Source: DATGIQ01 sp035295665 (GTDB taxonomy: Bacteria; Planctomycetota; Planctomycetia; Gemmatales; Gemmataceae). Taken from it: a stretch of DNA of 14,687 nucleotides. A program made the translations under genes and the position numbers. The first letter of the stretch is position 1. The number at the start of each line of letters is the position of its first letter. The stretch covers positions 1 to 14,687 of the forward strand of contig DATGIQ010000243.1 in assembly GCA_035295665.1 (NCBI GenBank). The letters are read 5' to 3'. The notes beneath the pieces were generated by a model. It was not told the DNA's origin and ran no database searches. It saw nothing but the letters and a program-made list of their open reading frames with translations. Below, piece by piece: positions 1 to 7,485 of the stretch.

Positions 1-1867
1 CCTTCACCGTCACTCCTTGTGCATTGTCCCCCAGCGTGATGCTGAGATCACTGGCGCTGGTGGTATCGAGGACGCTAAGCAAGGCGTTGCTGCCGGCGGT
101 GAGCTTGATGGAACTACTACTCACCCCGTTCAGTGCGACACTCGCATTATCGCCGGCCGTGACCGTGAGGGAACTGCTGGAGGTATTGCTCAGGCTGATC
201 GTATCCTTCCCCGGTCCAGCGGTGGTCAAGCTCAGAGCGTTGGCCAGCACGGTGTCCAGGCTCAGGACATCAGCACCGGATCCGGCAGTAATAGTAATGT
301 TGCCGGGAAGGCTGAACTGCGACAGGGTTACGCTGTCGTTGCCGTTGAGCAGGGTAATCGTGAGCCCGGTGACTGGGCTGAAGCTTACCGGATTGACCGA
401 TTGATTCACTGTCGTGCCCAGCCCGGCTACTTGCAGACTCCCCACCGCGCCTTGCGTGATCGTGATTACGTTGTTGCAGACATCCCCACTAATGCGCAGG
501 AATCCGGTAAACGGATCCAGCGTGGCGGTCACATTGTTGCCGGTCCCGCCCGTAACCGATTGGTAGCCTGCCAGCGTGCCGCTACTGCTGGTGAAGCGGC
601 TGTCGCCGCTGTAGAGGGCGGTAATCGGATGATTACCCACCCCCAGGTTGGAGATACTGATGCAGGCCGTCGTCACGCCCGCGGTCGTACGGACCTCCAC
701 CGGACTGCCGATGTTGTTGCCATCGATCTGGAACTGGACGCTTCCCGTGGGAGTGCCGGTGCTCGGTGTCTGGGGGCTGATGGTTGCCGTGAAGGTGACG
801 CTTTGGCCGAACAAGGATGGGTTGGCTGACGAAGAAAGAACCGTCGTCGTGGCTCCCGTTTGCACCAGCGCGTTGAAAACGCGAATGCCCTCGACCTCGC
901 TGAGACCTCCCCCGGAGCCCAAGAGAGTTTGTCCTCCCGTGAGCGCATTGACCGCGATGATTTGCCCGGGGTTGCTGCCATTGGCAATGGCGCCCACGAA
1001 GATGGTGCTGCCGTCCCGACTCACCGCGCCGCTGTCGGTACCGCTGTACGGGCCGAACGAAGTGACCAGCGTCTGCACGCCGGTCTGCGGATTGATCCGG
1101 ACCACACTTCCGGTCACGTTATCGAGCGGGCTTCCCGTATTGATCACGACGAGGTTCCCACTCGGGTCCACGGCGATATCGACCGGGTGATCGATCAGTC
1201 CGCCGTGAGCGATCTCGGTTTGCTGGCCTGTGTGTACATCGACTTCCCAGACCCCGCCCGGATCGGAGCTTGCGTAGCCACCCGGTTCATCCGCCACATA
1301 CACATTATCGTCGGGCGCTGCCGCCAGACCGGTCGGCACGGTGAAGCCGCCGCCACTGGTGATGAGGCTCTGCTGGCCGGTGCTTGGGTTGATGCGGACC
1401 AGGTTATGGACGGCCCCGGAGCCATCCCCTTCATTCGCAACGTAAATGCAGCCGTTGATGAAGGCGAAGGCATTGGGGCCGTTGATGTAGCCCCCGTGGG
1501 CCACCAGGCCTTGCTGGCCGGTGTTCGGATCGACGCGAATGAGGGCGCCCGTACCGAAGGCCGTCAGATCGGTGACGTAGAGCCCTTGGTCGGGCGCCTC
1601 TTCAATGTACGTAGGCAGGGAGAATAAGCCGCCGGCAGAGATCCGCGCCTGCGCGCCCGTACTCGGGTTCACGCCGACGATGCCGGTGGGAAAGGACGAT
1701 TGGTCTTGATAGGAAAACGTCGACGGACAGGTGGCGACCAGGATCGTTCCATCCATAATGGAGGGAACCGTACGGTCCTCCAGCTGTTCCAGCTGCAAGT
1801 GGTGCACCGCGGACAGCACACGGCCGGGGTGCGCGTGGAACAGGCTCGATAAGGGGTTCCGCCGCAT
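1..1867 (-). CDS. Exported beta-propeller/Ig-like protein with LEDR-type N-terminal motif (3' end off window)
   Basis: A stop-free frame of 622 codons runs from ATG at 1867 past the left edge, so the C-terminus is missing. The start is the only ATG in frame after a stop at 2030-2032, and AAAGGAG lies 10 nt upstream. Residues 26-36 read LEQLEDRTVPS, the LEDR-type motif at the N-terminus of many large planctomycete surface or secreted proteins. Residues about 40-335 repeat blades of the form 'V.PSTGQQ..I..GG...P..IA..P...VYVAD', an NHL/SMP-30-like beta-propeller. Residues about 338-425 match a bacterial Ig-like domain 3 (TTVLSSSANPSLFGQSVTFT, then GSVQFQIDG and LGVGNHPITALYSGD). From about 480 on come Ser/Thr/Asn/Gly-rich repeats such as SLTVTAGDNASV, probably a beta-solenoid. 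No catalytic residues are seen; the inferred role is an extracellular binding or structural protein. It lies 253 nt downstream of an ECF sigma gene on the same strand. Confidence 0.9.
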   Translation of the reverse strand, partial: MRRNPLSSLFHAHPGRVLSAVHHLQLEQLEDRTVPSIMDGTILVATCPSTFSYQDQSSFPTGIVGVNPSTGAQARISAGGLFSLPTYIEEAPDQGLYVTDLTAFGTGALIRVDPNTGQQGLVAHGGYINGPNAFAFINGCIYVANEGDGSGAVHNLVRINPSTGQQSLITSGGGFTVPTGLAAAPDDNVYVADEPGGYASSDPGGVWEVDVHTGQQTEIAHGGLIDHPVDIAVDPSGNLVVINTGSPLDNVTGSVVRINPQTGVQTLVTSFGPYSGTDSGAVSRDGSTIFVGAIANGSNPGQIIAVNALTGGQTLLGSGGGLSEVEGIRVFNALVQTGATTTVLSSSANPSLFGQSVTFTATISPQTPSTGTPTGSVQFQIDGNNIGSPVEVRTTAGVTTACISISNLGVGNHPITALYSGDSRFTSSSGTLAGYQSVTGGTGNNVTATLDPFTGFLRISGDVCNNVITITQGAVGSLQVAGLGTTVNQSVNPVSFSPVTGLTITLLNGNDSVTLSQFSLPGNITITAGSGADVLSLDTVLANALSLTTAGPGKDTISLSNTSSSSLTVTAGDNASVALNGVSSSSIKLTAGSNALLSVLDTTSASDLSITLGDNAQGVTVK

Positions 1868-2120
1868 GGCGCGGGATCTCCTTTCTGGAGAGGATCGCGT
1901 CGGATTGTCGAGTACCCCGGCGGGACCGCCAGGTCCGTTCGATGCTCCCAATCGTCGGGAACCTCGGCGGGCCGCCAGGCATACGGGGTAGTGGTTTCGT
2001 TCTTCCGGGGCTGCAATCGGTTCGCCATCCTAGGTGGTGGCGAGGTGGGCAAGGGTGACGGAGATTTCTCACTCCAGTTGGGGGATGATTCGACGTTGCA
2101 CCATTGCCGGTGTTGACCGC

Positions 2121-2762
2121 TCACGCGCGGCCACGCGCAACTTCATGGCGATCCACCACGTCGAACCCAGTATCCTCAGTTAGCTGCTCTACGCGGTTAC
2201 GCAAACGGGCGAGGACTCGGCTGCGGGCAATGTACACCGCTCCAATGGAGAGGCCGAGTTCCTCGGCTACGGCTGCCACGGGCCGATGCTCGACTCCGGT
2301 TTTCCAGAAAGCCAGCCAGGTGGACTCGGTAAATTCGTGCCTCACTTGCGCCGCCGCCCACCGGAACGCCCGGCGTTGGAATTCCGCGCGGAATTCGGCC
2401 AAGGTTTGGTGTTCCTCTTCGGCCGGCTGCGCTTCGAGCAACTCCTGCACGCCGGTATGACCCGTTCCCCGAACCTGTCGTCGTTGACGGGCCAGGAGAT
2501 CAAGCAGTCGATTTCGCGCGATGCGGAATAACCAGGCGCGAAATCTCCCCTTGGCCGGGTCGGGATCCCAGCGCTGGATGGCCCGGGCCACCGCACTGAA
2601 CACCTCTTGGCAGAGGTCCCGGGCGTCGGCGTCTTGCAGTCCTTTACGGTGGGCCAGCCGGTAAATGAGCGGTTCGTAAATTTCGACGAACTCCGCCCAC
2701 GCGGCCTCATCGCGCCGGTCCCGTAGCCGCAGTACCAAACTGAGCCGTGTGCTCGGCTCCAT
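2121..2762 (-). CDS. ECF-type sigma-70 family RNA polymerase sigma factor
   Basis: A 213-residue protein that should bind core RNA polymerase and direct it to a specific promoter set. From the chosen start, region 2 spans residues 22-92 (AWAEFVEIYEPLIYRLA, DARDLCQEVF, then GRFRAWLFRIARNRLLDLL), with the core-binding and -10-recognising helices. Region 4 spans about 132-190 and has a helix-turn-helix at 160-183 (PVAAVAEELGLSIGAVYIAR). The order and length fit a two-domain ECF factor. The N-terminus 'TRLSLVLRLRDRRDEAAW' is the usual planctomycete form, so I prefer ATG 2762, preceded by GAGGG 7 nt away; an in-frame ATG at 2897 would add 45 Pro-rich residues without a convincing ribosome site. 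No anti-sigma factor is visible next to it. The next gene downstream is the LEDR-motif exported protein. Confidence 0.9.
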   Translation of the reverse strand: MEPSTRLSLVLRLRDRRDEAAWAEFVEIYEPLIYRLAHRKGLQDADARDLCQEVFSAVARAIQRWDPDPAKGRFRAWLFRIARNRLLDLLARQRRQVRGTGHTGVQELLEAQPAEEEHQTLAEFRAEFQRRAFRWAAAQVRHEFTESTWLAFWKTGVEHRPVAAVAEELGLSIGAVYIARSRVLARLRNRVEQLTEDTGFDVVDRHEVARGRA

Positions 2763-3239
2763 AGATAGTCCCTCACTGAATACCTCTGCCGCGGTGGGAG
2801 CATCTTTCAGTGGGTTTCGAATTTTTCTCTGGGCGGGTGGGGCGCGTGGCGTAGCCGGTTGCCGGTCAATGGGTTCCACCGGACCGCTTGGCTGCATCCA
2901 GCGGAGACTTCACCCCATTCTATAACGGCATTCGTCCCAATCCGTTGGATATTTATCATCCTCCTCAAGAAATACCTCTACCTATATAGTGTCCGCCAAC
3001 CCGAAAAACGTCCGAGGTTTTTTCGTGAAATTTGGTCTCTGCGTGTGACTCTGCGCACAGCAATCTCCTCTTCCACTTGAACAGGAAAGCGTTACGCCTT
3101 TTGGTCGAGTCGGCGTTTTCGGACTTCCGGGCCGTAGGGATTGGGCTTTCTGCTTGCGAAGGGGGTAAGGGATAGGTAGATTGAAAGTAGCTCATTTCTG
3201 ACCGAGGGGACCGGACCTTGATCTCTGGGAGTCCACACC
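2763..3239. other. Divergent intergenic region between the ECF sigma gene and the anchored protein
   Basis: This 477-nt stretch separates the minus-strand sigma gene from the plus-strand gene at 3240. The first 135 nt could instead be coding if the sigma factor starts at 2897. The middle (about 2915-3030) is unusually AT-rich for this window and contains an inverted repeat, CGAAAAAC at 3002-3009 against GTTTTTTCG at 3017-3025, with one bulged T. A possible promoter for the plus-strand gene lies at 3154-3182. I see no convincing small gene; the open frames here do not resemble known proteins. Confidence 0.6.
3154..3182 (+). promoter_or_regulatory. Possible sigma-70 promoter for the 3240 gene
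   Basis: TTGCGA at 3154-3159 and TAGATT at 3177-3182 each match four of six consensus bases and are separated by exactly 17 nt. The implied start near 3189 would leave a leader of about 50 nt before the ATG at 3240. Prediction by eye only; matches of this quality occur by chance. Confidence 0.3.
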
Positions 3240-4268
3240 ATGGCCGCCAATAGCACACAGACTCCGCCGAGCCGAAAGACAGCAAAAATACCGCCCGCGG
3301 GAACATTCTGGAGAACATACTCGGCGCACCACGAGTTCCCACTTTCCTTGTCTTCCTCCATTTTCCTGCACATCATCGGCTTCGTCCTGTTGGGTGGTTT
3401 TCTCCTCGCCCTGTTCGGGCTGAATAAAGACCGGGAATTGCCCATGGATGTCATCCGGGTTGGCGGCGGCGGGGGCAATCTGGAAGGAATCGGAAACAAT
3501 CGCGGCAGCGGCGTACTCCCGGGCAAGGAAGCGATTGACGAAAAAGAGAAGGTGCAGTCGGAGTCGATCACGAAGCATCTCAACCCCCAGGAATTGATAA
3601 AACCGCAGCCGAAACAGCCCGACCTCGATCTGTCGAAGAATGATTCATCACGCCCCATCGATACCGCCGCCGCGGACAGCCGCCTCACGGCCGCCAGTGA
3701 AAGGCTACGTCAGAAGGTGGCGGGGATTGTTGCCGGCAAAGGGCAAGGCGGTACGGGCCAGGGCGGTGGCCAGGGCACCGGCGTCGGCACCGGCAAGGGG
3801 AGCGGCGTCGGTCCCGGTACAGGATCGTTGAATCAGCGGGAAAAGCGGCAGCTGCGCTGGACCATGATCTTCAACACGCGCAGCGGAGACGATTACGCCG
3901 ATCAGCTGCATGGCCTGGGAGCCATTTTGGCCATCCCGGGGCCCGATGGCGAATACCTGGTAATCCGTGATCTCGACCGACGCCACCGGCCTGTGCAGGC
4001 GCGGAAAGAGGATATCAAAGAACTGAACCGCATTTACTGGGTCGATGACAAGCCCCAGTCGGTCCATTCGCTGGCCCAGGCGTTGGGCATCCGTCCGGTG
4101 CCGGATCACGTCGTCGCCTTTTTCCCGCCGGAGCTGGAGAAAGAACTGCTGGAGAAGGAACTGAAGGCCTTTCGCGGCAAAGAAGACGACATCGCCGAGA
4201 CCACATTCAAGGTGGAACGCCTCTTTGGCCGTTACGTCCCTGTCGTCGAGCGCCAAAAGGCCCGGTAG
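3240..4268 (+). CDS. Single-pass membrane-anchored protein with Gly-rich linker and conserved C-terminal domain, function unknown
   Basis: A 342-residue protein starting at ATG 3240, with TGGGAG ending about 8 nt upstream. Residues 1-30 are polar and Pro/Lys-rich, HEFPLSL at 31-37 leads into one hydrophobic helix (about 36-61), and the rest is soluble. Residues 120-131 are Pro/Lys-rich, 167-195 are almost only Gly with Lys, Gln, Thr and Val, and 201-335 look like a folded domain beginning RQLRWTMIFNTRSGDDYADQ. The topology (short cytoplasmic tail, one helix, extended low-complexity stretch, C-terminal domain) is that of TonB/TolA-type energy-transducing proteins, but I see no TonB C-terminal motif and no ExbB/ExbD partner. 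From memory, proteins with this anchor and C-terminal domain recur in planctomycetes as hypotheticals. It is monocistronic by position: own possible promoter and a strong terminator right after. Confidence 0.85.
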   Translation: MAANSTQTPPSRKTAKIPPAGTFWRTYSAHHEFPLSLSSSIFLHIIGFVLLGGFLLALFGLNKDRELPMDVIRVGGGGGNLEGIGNNRGSGVLPGKEAIDEKEKVQSESITKHLNPQELIKPQPKQPDLDLSKNDSSRPIDTAAADSRLTAASERLRQKVAGIVAGKGQGGTGQGGGQGTGVGTGKGSGVGPGTGSLNQREKRQLRWTMIFNTRSGDDYADQLHGLGAILAIPGPDGEYLVIRDLDRRHRPVQARKEDIKELNRIYWVDDKPQSVHSLAQALGIRPVPDHVVAFFPPELEKELLEKELKAFRGKEDDIAETTFKVERLFGRYVPVVERQKAR

Positions 4269-4298
4269 GCGGCCTACATTTTGCAGTCTCGAATCGAT

Positions 4299-4336
4299 GG
4301 CCCGCAGTCTTTGCTTGGATTGCGGGCCCTGTTTTT
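4299..4336 (+). terminator. Intrinsic terminator after the anchored protein gene
   Basis: GGCCCGCA at 4299-4306 pairs perfectly with TGCGGGCC at 4321-4328 (8 bp, 14-nt loop) and is followed by CTGTTTTT. It lies 30 nt after the stop of the 3240-4268 gene and separates it from the ABC operon. Confidence 0.8.
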
Positions 4337-4409
4337 GCTTCCGACTTTTCGTTGCCCGCTACGCTTATCCCAGTCATCAGACTCCTGTCGGGTTTCCGCC
4401 TTGTCCCGC

Positions 4410-4418
4410 TGCTAGAAT
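4410..4418 (+). promoter_or_regulatory. Possible extended -10 promoter of the ABC operon
   Basis: TGCTAGAAT fits the extended -10 form TGnTATAAT with one mismatch in the hexamer. No good -35 hexamer is seen at 16-19 nt. The -10 ends only 8 nt before the ATG at 4427, so transcription from here would give a leaderless or nearly leaderless mRNA. Prediction by eye. Confidence 0.3.
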
Positions 4419-4426
4419 GGAAGGGT

Positions 4427-5431
4427 ATGGGATTCATCGATCTCGATCGCGTCAGCCGCTGGTATGGCACCCATCGGGCCCTTCGGGATGTATCGCTCCA
4501 TTTGCAGCCGGGGCGGATCGGCCTCTTGGGGCCGAATGGGGCCGGGAAGTCCACGCTGCTCAAGATCCTGCTCGGCTTGCTCCCCCCTTCTTCGGGCGCG
4601 GGCCGTGTGTTGGGCCATGCCCTTGCCCAGGCCGAGCAAACATCCACCAGGAATCCCTTCCTGCAAAGCGTTCTTCGGAGCTGGATTCCCGCTGGAAATT
4701 CGGATGGCAGCCTGCTCCGCCGAGCTATCGGCTACATGTCCGAGGCCGACGCCCTGATTCCGGGCCTGTGCGGGTCCGAATACGTCGCGTTGGCGGGGGA
4801 GCTGTATGGGATGCCACGTAAAGAAGCGCAGCGGCGGGCCCATGAAGTGCTCACGTACCTTGGATTGGAGGATGCCCGCTATCGCCGGCTTGAAGAGTAT
4901 TCCACCGGAATGAAACAGCGCCTCAAGCTAGCGCAGGCGCTGGTGCACGATCCGCCCGTGCTGCTGCTCGATGAACCGACCAGCGGTCTCGATCCCGCCG
5001 GCCGGGATGCGATGCTCGGATTGCTGCTGACGCTGGGCCGAGAGCATGGCAAATCGTTTCTGCTCTCGACCCACCTCTTGGGGGATGTCGAACGAGTCTG
5101 CGATCGTGTCGTGATCTTGCATCATGGGCAAGTCCTGCTTCAGGGGAGCGTTCAAGAGCTACGCACTCGCCGCCAGGATCGCTACCGTTTACAGGTGCAG
5201 GGTGAGCGCACTGCCTTCCTGGAGGAGTTGCGCCTTGAAGGCGCTCAGGTCATTGATGACAATGGCCGGGGCGAGTTGTCGGTCGTGGTGCCCCAGGGGT
5301 GGGTGACGCGGGCCTTTTTTGCCCTGGCGGATAATCACGGCGTGTTGTTGCGCGGTCTACAGCGCGATGATGAGGGCCTTGAAGAGCTGTTCCACCGGGT
5401 CCTGGCGGAGAACGGAAAGCATGGCCGTTAG
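4427..5431 (+). CDS. ABC transporter ATP-binding protein (ABC-2 type exporter)
   Basis: A 334-residue ATPase that would power an ABC-2 exporter. Walker A is GPNGAGKS at 35-42, the signature is YSTGMKQRL at 158-166, Walker B is VLLLDEP at 178-184, the D-loop follows (SGLD), and the switch histidine is H216 in STHLL. The Q-loop position carries Glu (GYMSEAD, 102-108), as is common in ABC-2 ATPases. About 25 extra residues (roughly 69-95, TSTRNPFLQSVLRSWIPAG and neighbours) sit between the first strands and the Q-loop; the second ATPase in this operon lacks them. The C-terminal ~85 residues form the accessory domain typical of this subfamily. I chose ATG 4427 because the family N-terminus begins there; an upstream frame to 4352 adds 25 atypical residues. 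The 3' end overlaps the next gene by 11 nt, indicating translational coupling with the permease. Confidence 0.93.
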   Translation: MGFIDLDRVSRWYGTHRALRDVSLHLQPGRIGLLGPNGAGKSTLLKILLGLLPPSSGAGRVLGHALAQAEQTSTRNPFLQSVLRSWIPAGNSDGSLLRRAIGYMSEADALIPGLCGSEYVALAGELYGMPRKEAQRRAHEVLTYLGLEDARYRRLEEYSTGMKQRLKLAQALVHDPPVLLLDEPTSGLDPAGRDAMLGLLLTLGREHGKSFLLSTHLLGDVERVCDRVVILHHGQVLLQGSVQELRTRRQDRYRLQVQGERTAFLEELRLEGAQVIDDNGRGELSVVVPQGWVTRAFFALADNHGVLLRGLQRDDEGLEELFHRVLAENGKHGR

Positions 5432-6356
5432 TTTGTTGCATTACCGGCCCTGGCGTGGCCAATTCCGTGCCACCGAGTGGGGCATCTGGCCCATCGCGCG
5501 CACGGCCCTGTGGATGATTTTGCGGCGAAAGCTATTTTGGGTGCTCTATGCCTTCGGCCTGCTGATCTTCTTCATGTTTTTCTTTGGCCAATACATGCTG
5601 GCCTGGGCGACGAGTCAGATGGCGGAGCAGACCGTGCGCGTCGGGGCCGTCCGTGCCGAGCCGGAACGTCTCGTTCACTTGCTCCGCGAAGTCTTACGCC
5701 TCGACGGCACGGCGTACACCTACCGCAATTTCTTCTGGTACCAGGGCTATATGGTCATGATCGTGCTGGCCTTCACTGGCTCGATCCTCGTCGGCAATGA
5801 TTTCCAGTTCGGCAGCTTGCCTTTTTATCTCGCCAAGCCGTTGGGCCGTTGGCATTACCTCCTGGGCAAGTGCCTCGCCGTCGCCGTCTTCGTCAACCTG
5901 ATGACCACCCTGCCCGCTTTGATTCTGTTTGTGCAATACGGCTTGATCGATCCGGACTCGCCGACCACGTTCTCGTACTTCATCGGCAGTCGTTGGCTAT
6001 TGGTCGGTATCCTGGGCTATGGGTTGCTGCTCACGGTGTGCCTGAGCCTCATGTTGGTGGCGGCCGCCACCTGGTTGCGGCGGACCGTCCCGATGATCAT
6101 GACCTGGACGACCCTGTTTGTTTTCTTCCGGCTCTTGGCTTTCACGCTCGTAGACGGGTTCCACTACGACCCCCGCGTGCGGCTCATTGATCTGTGGAAT
6201 GACACCTACCTGGTCGGCAATTTTTGCCTGGGTAACGAGGTGATTCACGCGGTGGAGCCGGCGGTGTACCAGGCAGCCTTGGTTTTGGGAGCGCTGTCAC
6301 TACTATGCCTGATTTACTTGAACCAGCGGATTCGGGCGGTCGAAGTCGTGCGCTGA
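5421..6356 (+). CDS. ABC-2 type transporter permease
   Basis: A 311-residue integral membrane protein and the likely partner of the ATPase just upstream. Six hydrophobic segments are visible: about 35-58, 107-126, 149-172, 190-217, 222-243 and 282-301. The stretch after the second segment, FQFGSLPFYLAKPLGRWHYL (128-147), is the typical ABC-2 motif (a G.L...L..P..R..YLLGK pattern) that contacts the ATPase. A soluble loop of about 45 residues lies between the first two segments. The start at 5421 lies inside the last codons of the ATPase gene, with GGAG and GGAAAG just upstream; longer frames from 5319 only cover the ATPase coding region. The substrate cannot be read from the sequence. The next ATPase gene starts 52 nt before this gene ends. 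Confidence 0.92.
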   Translation: MAVSLLHYRPWRGQFRATEWGIWPIARTALWMILRRKLFWVLYAFGLLIFFMFFFGQYMLAWATSQMAEQTVRVGAVRAEPERLVHLLREVLRLDGTAYTYRNFFWYQGYMVMIVLAFTGSILVGNDFQFGSLPFYLAKPLGRWHYLLGKCLAVAVFVNLMTTLPALILFVQYGLIDPDSPTTFSYFIGSRWLLVGILGYGLLLTVCLSLMLVAAATWLRRTVPMIMTWTTLFVFFRLLAFTLVDGFHYDPRVRLIDLWNDTYLVGNFCLGNEVIHAVEPAVYQAALVLGALSLLCLIYLNQRIRAVEVVR

Positions 6357-7345
6357 CGGCCCAGGAAGTGGGGCCGCGGCCCATCGATGCTCCGCCACCT
6401 CACGACCTTGCCGCTCTACCTCCGCCGCTGTTGCTTTTCGATCACGTGTCGAAATGGTATGGTCCCGTGATCGGCGTGAACCAGGTCACGCTAGAGCTGC
6501 ATCCGGGTATCCTCGGCTTGGTGGGTGCCAATGGGGCCGGCAAAAGTACGCTGATGCGGTTAGCCACCGGGCAACTTCGGCCTGATCTCGGCTCGGTGCA
6601 GGTGCATGGCCACGATGTCTGGCATGCCGTCGCCAAACGCCACATCGGCTACAGTCCCGATGCCGACACGTTCTACGAGGAAATGTCGGGGCGCCAATTT
6701 GTGGAAACCATCGCTCGGCTTTATGGTTTTCCGCGCCGGGAAGCGCGCCGCCGCACGGCTGAAACCCTGGAGCTGGTCGGTATGGCCGGGCAAGCGGACC
6801 GGCGTTTGCGTGGCTACTCCAAGGGAATGCGGCAGCGCATCAAGGTGGCCCAGGCGTTGGTGCATGATCCGGAAGTGCTCATCCTGGATGAGCCGCTCAG
6901 CGGCATCGACCCGGTCGGCCGGCAAGAATTTCTGGCGCTCTTCCGGGAGCTGGCCGCGCGCGGCAAATGCTTGCTGGTGAGCAGCCATGAACTCGAGGAA
7001 TTGGAGAAGCTCACTGACCACGTGGCCGTCATGGCTCAGGGCCGCATCGCCGTCGTCGGCACCTTGGCTCGGATCCGGGATCTCCTGGACGAGCATCCGC
7101 TGTCCATCCTGGTGGCCAGCGACCAGACGCGCTCCCTGGCGGCGGCGTTGTTGGCGCTGCCCGATGTAACCGGCGTGGATGTCGGCGAACGGGACACACT
7201 GATTGTGAAGGCCCGCAATCCGCACCGCTTCTTCCAGGCGTTCACCGGCCTGGTCCTGGAAGAACACTACGAGATCGGGCACTTGCAGACGCTGGATGAT
7301 TCGGCCCAGGCGATCCTGGGGTATTTGCTGGGCGGAAGGCGCTGA
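6305..7345 (+). CDS. ABC transporter ATP-binding protein, second copy
   Basis: A 346-residue ATPase. Walker A is GANGAGKS at 74-81, the signature is YSKGMRQRI at 171-179, Walker B is VLILDEP at 191-197, and the switch histidine is H228 (SSHEL). The Q-loop region reads GYSPDAD. A 40-residue Pro-rich N-terminal extension precedes the fold. It is encoded partly inside the preceding permease gene (52-nt overlap), and there is no later Met before the conserved domain, so the start at 6305 is the best choice; TGGGAG lies 13 nt upstream. It resembles the first ATPase of the operon in order and length but lacks its insertion, so the pair are diverged paralogues. Alternating ATPase-permease order suggests either two transporters or one with two different ATPase subunits. 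Confidence 0.93.
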   Translation: MPDLLEPADSGGRSRALTAQEVGPRPIDAPPPHDLAALPPPLLLFDHVSKWYGPVIGVNQVTLELHPGILGLVGANGAGKSTLMRLATGQLRPDLGSVQVHGHDVWHAVAKRHIGYSPDADTFYEEMSGRQFVETIARLYGFPRREARRRTAETLELVGMAGQADRRLRGYSKGMRQRIKVAQALVHDPEVLILDEPLSGIDPVGRQEFLALFRELAARGKCLLVSSHELEELEKLTDHVAVMAQGRIAVVGTLARIRDLLDEHPLSILVASDQTRSLAAALLALPDVTGVDVGERDTLIVKARNPHRFFQAFTGLVLEEHYEIGHLQTLDDSAQAILGYLLGGRR

Positions 7346-7369
7346 CGAGGGCCACCCGATGTCGTAGTC

Positions 7370-7426
7370 CACAAGCCTGACCCGCCAGCGAAGGTGACAC
7401 GCTCCTTCACGCGTGTCTGGCTTGTG
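7370..7426 (+). repeat. Nested inverted repeats in the gap inside the ABC operon
   Basis: Outer arms CACAAGCC (7370-7377) and GGCTTGTG (7419-7426) are perfectly complementary, as are inner arms GACACGC (7396-7402) and GCGTGTC (7411-7417) around an 8-nt loop. A second hairpin, GCGAAGG (7388-7394) with CCTT..CGC (7404-7412), would exclude the inner one. No T-run follows, so it is not a standard terminator. It may be a dispersed palindromic element or a structured leader. Confidence 0.55.
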
Positions 7427-7485
7427 CCCACGGCGATTTAACAAGGGGGATCACTCTGTCGAGTTCTTCGAGGACATCGACCACG

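Noticed and set aside
17..829. Plus-strand open frame of 270 codons opposite the left-edge gene
   Set aside because: It lies antisense to the LEDR-motif gene, whose translation is clearly protein-like (propeller and Ig motifs). The plus frame has no recognisable domain.
860..1627. Plus-strand open frame of 255 codons
   Set aside because: Antisense shadow of the beta-propeller part of the LEDR-motif gene; no ribosome site or family resemblance.
1669..2124. Minus-strand open frame possibly filling the gap after the sigma factor
   Set aside because: It overlaps the N-terminus of the LEDR-motif gene in another frame and its Pro/Arg/Cys-rich translation matches no family I know.
5319..5420. Longer N-terminus for the first permease
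   Set aside because: The extra residues are the ATPase coding region read in another frame; ATG 5421 has a suitable ribosome site and gives the family N-terminus.
6560..7444. Minus-strand open frame of 294 codons
   Set aside because: Antisense to the second ABC ATPase, which has all nucleotide-binding motifs.
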